Source: CAYXZR01 sp964470025 (GTDB lineage Bacteria > Patescibacteriota > Patescibacteriia > Buchananbacterales > UBA6539). Taken from it: a DNA stretch of 64,000 nucleotides. The stretch lies in NCBI GenBank assembly GCA_964470025.1, contig CAYXZR010000001.1, forward strand, positions 1 to 64,000, given 5' to 3'. How positions within the stretch are numbered: the stretch's first letter is position 1; the number at the start of each line of letters is the position of its first letter. This document shows, one piece after another, positions 59,919 through 64,000 of the stretch. The notes under the pieces are model-generated. The model had not been told where the DNA came from. It did no database searches and saw only the letters and a list, made by a program, of their open reading frames with translations. A program made the translations under genes and the position numbers.

Positions 59919-61328
59919 TTACGACTCGGCTGTCAGTGCTTGTTGGGGAATTGATCCACGGAGGAAGTCAAACAACCGACCTTCTTCGTACATCCTGAGG
60001 CACTCTTCAGCAAAGCCATGTAAGCCCTCACTGCTCACACATCGAGATAGTGCTGAAATAATGCCTGGTGTTTTATGCCAGTAAGTATCACTCTTAAACT
60101 TCTTGAGCCCAGATTTATGCAACTCAAGGAAACTCATGGTATCAGCAACACAGTCGACAAAAAGCGGAAGCATGCCAGTTCCCGACCAGCGATCTATGAC
60201 AAATACCACATCAGGCACTTCTTTCTTGAAGCCGATCAGCAGTGGATCAATCAACCTGAGCCAATTAAGGTCAGCCCACTCGTGACTAGCGATATCGTGA
60301 TACGGCGTCGCGATCACAACATAGTCAAAGATCTGATTGGCTAGACGGATCGCTTCTACAATCCGCGGAGGCATCAAGTCACGATTACTGTCAAAGCTAG
60401 TGATCAGTCGAGTCCGACGATTCCACATCTGTAACCAGTTGGCAAATTGTTGAGTACCCACCGCATCACAGATATGCTGCAGTGCTACTGATGGGCGAGG
60501 GTCTTCACTCTTAGTCGTGTCTTCAAGTTCTTGCCCTCCCCAATACCAAACGGGAAAAGCAACACTGATTTCTGCAAGTGCATTGACCGGTAGCATGTGT
60601 TGCATACTAAGATGTCCACTACTCTTGAGACTAGTGAGCACTTTACGAAGATTACAGAATGATTCGTACTCTTGCTCTGCAGCTGCTGCCTGGTTCTCCA
60701 TACCAAGTTCGCGGTACCCAGCAATTTGTTCGGTGATTTTTTGCTCCTCCTCAGCAAGATCAGTGCCGTCGTCAAATGTAAAATTGACACCGATCGAGTT
60801 GAGAAATGCAAACTGTTGCCGAAGAAATGCTAGGGCTAGCTCATTAGCAAGGCGAATAGCTTCTGGGCTTCTGTCGAAGTTTCCAGGTTGCGAAATACCG
60901 AGGCCAAACTTTTCAAGGCCGGCAAAGGGTTGGTTGGCAGTAGCCTTAGCAAGCAGCTCAGGATCAATTACTTTGGCTTGACGGTGATAGTCTAGCCGTG
61001 TGCTTTGACCGGGAACAGCAAGCTCAGTTGGCTGAGTCAAAGTAAGTGCCGTGCACTCTTCAGAAAGCACGCGAGCTTTCTCGGTCCGAAACTTCCCTTC
61101 GCGCTTTGGATCGGTATTGAGCTCATCGAACTCAACAACTGTACCAGATTCGAAGGCTTCGGGCACGAAGACATCGCCGTTGGTTGCTACCGCTTCTCCG
61201 TCTGCCTTGGTAACATCTGCGATATAGGAAAAGGTTTCGTAAGCAGTCACGATGGTTCCACGGTAGGCTCGACGAGTAGTAGCTCCGTTGCTAGTTGAAT
61301 TACTTCCACTTTGTGTTGTAAAAAACAT
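59919..61328 (-). CDS. Large protein with cold-shock-like N-terminus, unknown family
   Basis: 469 residues. The N-terminal part (about 20-95: RGTIVTAYETFSYIADVTKA, NGDVFVPEAFESGTVVEFDE) has the GTV...FSYI...DVFV...G..VEF pattern of an OB-fold/cold-shock domain. The remainder is mixed alpha/beta and contains DPLLIGFKKEVPDVVFVIDR and a C-terminal helical part, without a motif I know. A good promoter and a leader hairpin lie upstream. It converges on the accessory operon and may be its regulatory or effector partner, though it could equally be independent. Confidence 0.65.
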   Translation of the reverse strand: MFFTTQSGSNSTSNGATTRRAYRGTIVTAYETFSYIADVTKADGEAVATNGDVFVPEAFESGTVVEFDELNTDPKREGKFRTEKARVLSEECTALTLTQPTELAVPGQSTRLDYHRQAKVIDPELLAKATANQPFAGLEKFGLGISQPGNFDRSPEAIRLANELALAFLRQQFAFLNSIGVNFTFDDGTDLAEEEQKITEQIAGYRELGMENQAAAAEQEYESFCNLRKVLTSLKSSGHLSMQHMLPVNALAEISVAFPVWYWGGQELEDTTKSEDPRPSVALQHICDAVGTQQFANWLQMWNRRTRLITSFDSNRDLMPPRIVEAIRLANQIFDYVVIATPYHDIASHEWADLNWLRLIDPLLIGFKKEVPDVVFVIDRWSGTGMLPLFVDCVADTMSFLELHKSGLKKFKSDTYWHKTPGIISALSRCVSSEGLHGFAEECLRMYEEGRLFDFLRGSIPQQALTAES

Positions 61329-61355
61329 TTGTTGTCTCTCCAGACAGTCAGATTT

Positions 61356-61424
61356 GAGAAGTATCAGACTTCTCTTGTGCGATAAAGCACATTAAAATAT
61401 ATCATAAATAGCTATAATTGTCAA
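61356..61424 (-). promoter_or_regulatory. Promoter and leader hairpin of the 469-residue gene
   Basis: On the minus strand TTGACA (61419-61424) and TATATT (61396-61401) are 17 bp apart. A hairpin GAGAAGT/ACTTCTC (61356-61374) lies in the leader between promoter and start. Confidence 0.7.
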
Positions 61425-61477
61425 TGATTACTATTGCGATATTTTTACAGTTTTGTTATTATTTGACCACTCTTTAT

Positions 61478-61554
61478 GGGTGCGTAGCTCAGTTGGTTAG
61501 AGCGCCACATTGACATTGTGGAGGTCCGTGGTTCAAATCCACGCGTACCCACCA
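61478..61554 (+). tRNA. tRNA-Val (anticodon GAC)
   Basis: Acceptor GGGTGCG/CGTACCC, D-stem GCTC/GAGC, anticodon loop TTGACAT (GAC), T-arm GTGG-TTCAAAT-CCAC, CCA encoded. A short palindrome (TAGCTA-AATT-TAGCTA) with T-run at about 61580-61600 may end it. Confidence 0.93.
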
Positions 61555-61608
61555 AAAAATATTTTGCGACAAATAATTTAGCTAAATTTAGCTATTTTTT
61601 AATACTTA

Positions 61609-61685
61609 GGGCCCTTGGCGCAGTTGGCTAGCGCGCCTCCATGGCATGGAGGAGGTCATGGGTTCAAATCCCATAGGGTCCACCA
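61609..61685 (+). tRNA. tRNA-Ala (anticodon GGC)
   Basis: Acceptor GGGCCCT/AGGGTCC contains the G3:U70 wobble that defines alanine identity. Anticodon stem CCTCC/GGAGG with loop ATGGCAT (GGC), T-loop TTCAAAT, CCA encoded. A hairpin AAATAGCT/AGCTATTT with T-run follows at 61702-61724. Confidence 0.94.
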
Positions 61686-61743
61686 TCTGATTAACTGATA
61701 CTAAATAGCTCACAAAGCTATTTTTATATTTAACTATGATTTA

Positions 61744-61772
61744 TTGACATTATTATAGAAATATGCTATAAT
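61744..61772 (+). promoter_or_regulatory. Consensus promoter of the 145-residue gene
   Basis: TTGACA (61744-61749) and TATAAT (61767-61772), spacer exactly 17 bp: both boxes match the sigma-70 consensus fully. It is the strongest promoter in the window. Confidence 0.88.
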
Positions 61773-61814
61773 ACTGTATTAGTTCCTTTTAGCTAAATTA
61801 CTTATAAATAGGGA

Positions 61815-61866
61815 TAGCCAGAGCCACAAGGCACCTTGTAATTAAGGCGTTTTCTGGCTCTGGCTA
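61815..61866 (+). promoter_or_regulatory. Long leader hairpin of the 145-residue gene
   Basis: TAGCCAGAGCCA (61815-61826) and TGGCTCTGGCTA (61855-61866) form a 12-bp perfect stem. It encloses a second hairpin ACAAGG/CCTTGT. No T-run follows, so it is not a terminator; it may stabilise the mRNA or bind a regulator. Confidence 0.7.
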
Positions 61867-61921
61867 CCTCAGCAGGCATTATCACAATCCAACCGACTTA
61901 CCAGGTACAAGGAGCAGGATC

Positions 61922-62359
61922 ATGACAGCAAACAGCCAAACTTCGAGCACTATTATCATCGACTGCGATACAGACCCAATGGTTCCCGACGGCTGGAGCG
62001 TGGAAGAACACCAGAAAGGCGGTTCGCTTGAGTGGACTCCCGATAAGGTTGCGCTCTATGTATCTGAGCAGCAAAAGGGCGACAAGTTGATTGAGGGCAA
62101 CAAGCTCCGCAAAGAGCTGAAAGGCAAGCCCGTGTTTAATGTCTGCCTCCTTGATTACCTACTCGCCCATCCACACCTCATCCCCGAGGAATGGAAGAGT
62201 AAGGCCATCTTTTTCTGGGGAACGATTTACCGTCACTCGGATGGCAACCTGCGTGTCCCTTGCCTTCTCCGGTACGGCGACAGGTGGGACTGTATGTACT
62301 GTGGGCTTGGCCGCAATTTCCGTAACTTCGACCCTGATGCGGTGTCGGCAAGTAACTAA
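61922..62359 (+). CDS. Patescibacteria-type uncharacterised protein, 145 residues
   Basis: The pattern IDCDTDPMVPDGWSVEEHQK, GGSLEWTPDKVALYVS, LIEGNKLRKELKGKPVFN and IPEEWKSKAIFFWGTIYRHS is one I associate with a protein family that recurs, often in several copies, in CPR genomes. Its function is unknown to me. An AAGGAG ribosome site precedes the ATG. The C-terminal CMYCGLGRNF could bind metal. A consensus promoter, a leader hairpin and a terminator make it a separate, probably highly expressed gene. Codon use is GC-richer than neighbours. Confidence 0.7.
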   Translation: MTANSQTSSTIIIDCDTDPMVPDGWSVEEHQKGGSLEWTPDKVALYVSEQQKGDKLIEGNKLRKELKGKPVFNVCLLDYLLAHPHLIPEEWKSKAIFFWGTIYRHSDGNLRVPCLLRYGDRWDCMYCGLGRNFRNFDPDAVSASN

Positions 62360-62383
62360 GCTTTCCAATTCGTACATTCATCA

Positions 62384-62420
62384 ACCCACGCTGGTTTTAT
62401 ACTAGCGTGGGTCATTTTTT
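62384..62420 (+). terminator. Terminator of the 145-residue gene
   Basis: ACCCACGCT/AGCGTGGGT (9-bp stem) followed by CATTTTTT. Confidence 0.88.
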
Positions 62421-62446
62421 ATCTAAATTTAGCTAAAAAAAACTCG

Positions 62447-62704
62447 TCAGTTTGACGAGTTATATTTGTGTGACCGAAAGAGCAGCTCAAAGGCATAGAA
62501 AACAAAATAGACAGCCAGGACACTCCCCAGAATAACTCGCCATGATAGCAAATGATGAATTGAGTGCGAAGACTCAATCGCAAAACAGAGTGGAACTATT
62601 GCCATGCTTGCAAGTGCCAGGAGGGCAAATGTAACTTCGAATATCTTGTTTGTTTTGTAAAGAGCTATGAATCCATCTTCAAAACGAAGAAGAGTCGCTT
62701 TCAT
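62447..62704 (-). CDS. Small two-TM membrane protein
   Basis: 85 residues, ribosome site GGAG before the ATG at 62704. Basic cytoplasmic start (RFEDGFIALYKTNK), helix 1 (about 24-45) and helix 2 (about 57-75), then a basic tail. Its TGA stop lies inside a hairpin ACTCGTCA/TGACGAGT followed by T on the minus strand, so the terminator overlaps the end of the gene. Not recognised. Confidence 0.6.
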   Translation of the reverse strand: MKATLLRFEDGFIALYKTNKIFEVTFALLALASMAIVPLCFAIESSHSIHHLLSWRVILGSVLAVYFVFYAFELLFRSHKYNSSN

Positions 62705-62771
62705 AAAATTCTCCTTTGATAGTGAAAGTGCTAGATAGTATATTACTTTTTATAAACCTGTCAATGGTCTA

Positions 62772-62787
62772 TGTTTCACGTGAAACA
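62772..62787. other. parS site (ParB binding), copy 1
   Basis: TGTTTCACGTGAAACA, a perfect 16-bp palindrome equal to the consensus bacterial parS (TGTTNCACGTGAAACA). It lies between two convergent-to-neutral genes, where such sites are common. The flanking A and T extend the symmetry to 18 bp. Confidence 0.88.
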
Positions 62788-62808
62788 TTTGCGTGGCAAA
62801 CATAACTG

Positions 62809-63531
62809 CTACTCCTCTGCACTAACCCATGCCATTTCAATCAAACCATAATACGCCTCATAGACCGCCTTATCATCAATAACCATAACATGAGAGCTTG
62901 TGCCCACGGAGAATATATATACTTTGTTATTGCTTATAACAGTAAAAGTATCCTTTGGAGCATTGTAATGTCGTGATTCATAGTTATCGCTGAGATTTTT
63001 AAAGTTACCTTTCTCATACTCGGTATTTCCTAGTAAATCTTTTAAACTTACTCCCCTGTCTTTAAACACGCCAACCAAGCTATGCTGATCGAACTCTGTG
63101 GTTTTTTGAAATGAATACATATCTCCAAACCGATAAATGCTTCCATAAGCTCCCGAGACCATCTCTTTATATATGTTTTTAACTGCATCTATCCCCTTTT
63201 GAATTTTAATTGAAGGGATACTTGGATCATTTTTATATATTGTAAGCAGCGAAGGCATTACTCGTTCGAGCAATGCTCTTTTCTGATTCATCATTTCTAT
63301 AAGTCGAGCAGGACTGTTTGGTTTATACAGCGTGGTTTTACTAGCGCTAACCTTATTTACGAGCTTATTTTTTTCTAGCTGATCAAGAATTACATAGACT
63401 GTAGTTCGTTTTATGTCTGCTTTTTTTGACAGCTCAAGAACAGTTGCTTGTTGTAACTGAAGCAATGCAAGATATATTTTTGATTCTTTTTCATCAAGTC
63501 CTGATTGTGCAAGCGCGTTTGCGACATTCAT
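62809..63531 (-). CDS. TrmB-family transcriptional regulator
   Basis: 240 residues. The N-terminal winged helix ALAQSGLDEKESKIYLALLQ, TVLELSKKADIKRTTVYVIL is that of the TrmB family, and a helical linker follows (SPARLIEMMNQKRALLERVM). The C-terminal effector part is shorter than in sugar-binding TrmB proteins and resembles the C-terminal domain found in many CPR and archaeal members. Two identical inverted repeats upstream are probable operators, so autoregulation is likely. It is placed between two parS sites. Confidence 0.85.
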   Translation of the reverse strand: MNVANALAQSGLDEKESKIYLALLQLQQATVLELSKKADIKRTTVYVILDQLEKNKLVNKVSASKTTLYKPNSPARLIEMMNQKRALLERVMPSLLTIYKNDPSIPSIKIQKGIDAVKNIYKEMVSGAYGSIYRFGDMYSFQKTTEFDQHSLVGVFKDRGVSLKDLLGNTEYEKGNFKNLSDNYESRHYNAPKDTFTVISNNKVYIFSVGTSSHVMVIDDKAVYEAYYGLIEMAWVSAEE

Positions 63532-63565
63532 ATTTGTGCTACAACCTTATTCTTATCTATTTTAT

Positions 63566-63648
63566 ATGTCAATTTTTTTGACATCTTGATTTTTTAATGT
63601 TCTTTTTTACCTTTTTTACTACTTATTATGTGTCAATTTTTTTGACAT
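63566..63648. repeat. Two copies of an inverted-repeat operator (TGTCAA-N5-TTGACA)
   Basis: TGTCAATTTTTTTGACA occurs at 63567-63583 and 63631-63647, 64 bp (six helical turns) apart. The copy nearer the TrmB-family gene contains its likely -35 box. Spacing of full turns favours cooperative binding or looping by the regulator. Confidence 0.7.
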
Positions 63649-63669
63649 ACTAATATTAAACAAAAAAAT

Positions 63670-63685
63670 TGTTCCACGTGGAACA
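63670..63685. other. parS site (ParB binding), copy 2
   Basis: TGTTCCACGTGGAACA, a perfect palindrome; the alternative form of parS found in several phyla. It is 0.9 kb from copy 1. Confidence 0.85.
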
Positions 63686-63708
63686 ATTTATAGTCACTTA
63701 AATAAAAT

Positions 63709-63735
63709 AAAAGGAGTCAGCTTCTGACTCTTTTA
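63709..63735 (-). terminator. Terminator of the gene at 63756
   Basis: GAGTCAG-CTT-CTGACTC stem with T-rich sequence on the minus strand (TTTTATTTT). Confidence 0.7.
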
Positions 63736-63755
63736 AAGATCTACTACTTACCGCT

Positions 63756-63992
63756 TTATTGATTTGATGGACTGCCGATCAGGAAGCACTCATCCCCTGA
63801 CTCATCAACTGCAGTGTCTCCATCATGGAAAAATCTAAGGCCTAGCTTCTCTACAACTTCTCTCGAAACAACCGATCTGTGTCTGTAGGTGACATCTCCG
63901 AATTCGGTACCGTTTTTGGTGTCTGCAAGAATACTTTGTTCTGTGACGCCGACAAAGTAGTCAACTTGCGAGTTTGGACGAACAAACTGCAT
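63756..63992 (-). CDS. Hypothetical protein, 78 residues
   Basis: Starts at ATG 63992, eight bases from the window edge, so an upstream start or promoter cannot be judged. The sequence SQVDYFVGVTEQSILADTKN, SREVVEKLGLRFFHDGDTA has no motif known to me. It is acidic and probably a small alpha/beta protein. It ends before the terminator at 63709. Confidence 0.45.
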   Translation of the reverse strand: MQFVRPNSQVDYFVGVTEQSILADTKNGTEFGDVTYRHRSVVSREVVEKLGLRFFHDGDTAVDESGDECFLIGSPSNQ

Positions 63993-64000
63993 AATAACTA

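Noticed and set aside
1..64000. CRISPR arrays, rRNA genes, prophage structural genes and insertion sequences
   Set aside because: Looked for on both strands; no regularly spaced repeats with unique spacers, no rRNA sequence, no transposase and no capsid or tail genes were seen.

Overview
The window looks like chromosomal DNA of a Candidate Phyla Radiation (Patescibacteria, probably Parcubacteria-like) bacterium. The evidence is an AT-rich, compact gene layout, short operons, several probably leaderless promoters, many small membrane proteins without recognisable families, a 145-residue protein of a type I associate with Patescibacteria, an anaerobic ribonucleotide reductase with its glycyl-radical tail on a separate small gene, and the standard code (TGA is a stop but rare). 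Three runs of 10 N (26635-26644, 33449-33458, 50770-50779) mark scaffold joins, so gene contents across those points are uncertain.

Layout. 1-3.9 kb: a BlaR1-like M56 peptidase with its BlaI repressor, a ComM-type AAA+ protein, lspA and a DksA/TraR zinc-finger gene. 4.0-4.4 kb: an apparent free-standing structured RNA with its own strong promoter and terminator. 4.6-9.1 kb: an RNA/translation block (rpsO, NYN nuclease, pnp, membrane protein). 9.3-11.7 kb: gpmI and a Xer-like recombinase with altered catalytic residues, then tRNA-Arg and tRNA-His. 11.96-18.15 kb: an array of five copies of a hairpin-plus-terminator repeat; copy A directly follows tRNA-His, and the copies delimit small membrane-protein genes and a complete copper operon (csoR, HMA-TauE/SafE-cupredoxin, copZ, copA). 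18.2-28.7 kb: metal homeostasis (Fur family, ZIP, YibE/F-like), rpmB, phospholipid genes (CDP-alcohol phosphotransferase, CarS-like CDP-lipid synthase, a diacylglycerol kinase broken by an in-frame TGA), an antiporter, a lipoprotein and DUF389. 28.7-34.2 kb: secreted thiol-redox proteins and anaerobic NrdD/NrdG. 34.3-48.5 kb: small proteins, two membrane fatty-acid desaturases, an RND pump with adaptor, tyrS, valS and a degenerate DHH protein.

48.6-61.4 kb is the most unusual part: a visibly GC-richer island bounded by tRNA-Ile(UAU) on one side and tRNA-Val/tRNA-Ala on the other. Nine co-directional genes encode three substrate-binding-like proteins (two carrying OmpA-like C-termini), a secreted von Willebrand A protein, a two-TM coiled-coil protein, a PspA/IM30-like protein, a taurine/nitrate-type ABC permease and ATPase, and an AAA+ ATPase whose start overlaps the ABC ATPase gene. 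A convergent tenth gene encodes a 469-residue protein with a cold-shock-like N-terminus. I read this as an envelope-sensing or envelope-repair machine that uses ABC-transporter parts, not as a simple nutrient importer.

61.5-64 kb: two tRNAs, a Patescibacteria-type gene behind a strong promoter and a long leader hairpin, a TrmB-family regulator with paired inverted-repeat operators, and two near-perfect ParB parS sites 0.9 kb apart, which suggest the chromosome origin domain is near the right-hand end.
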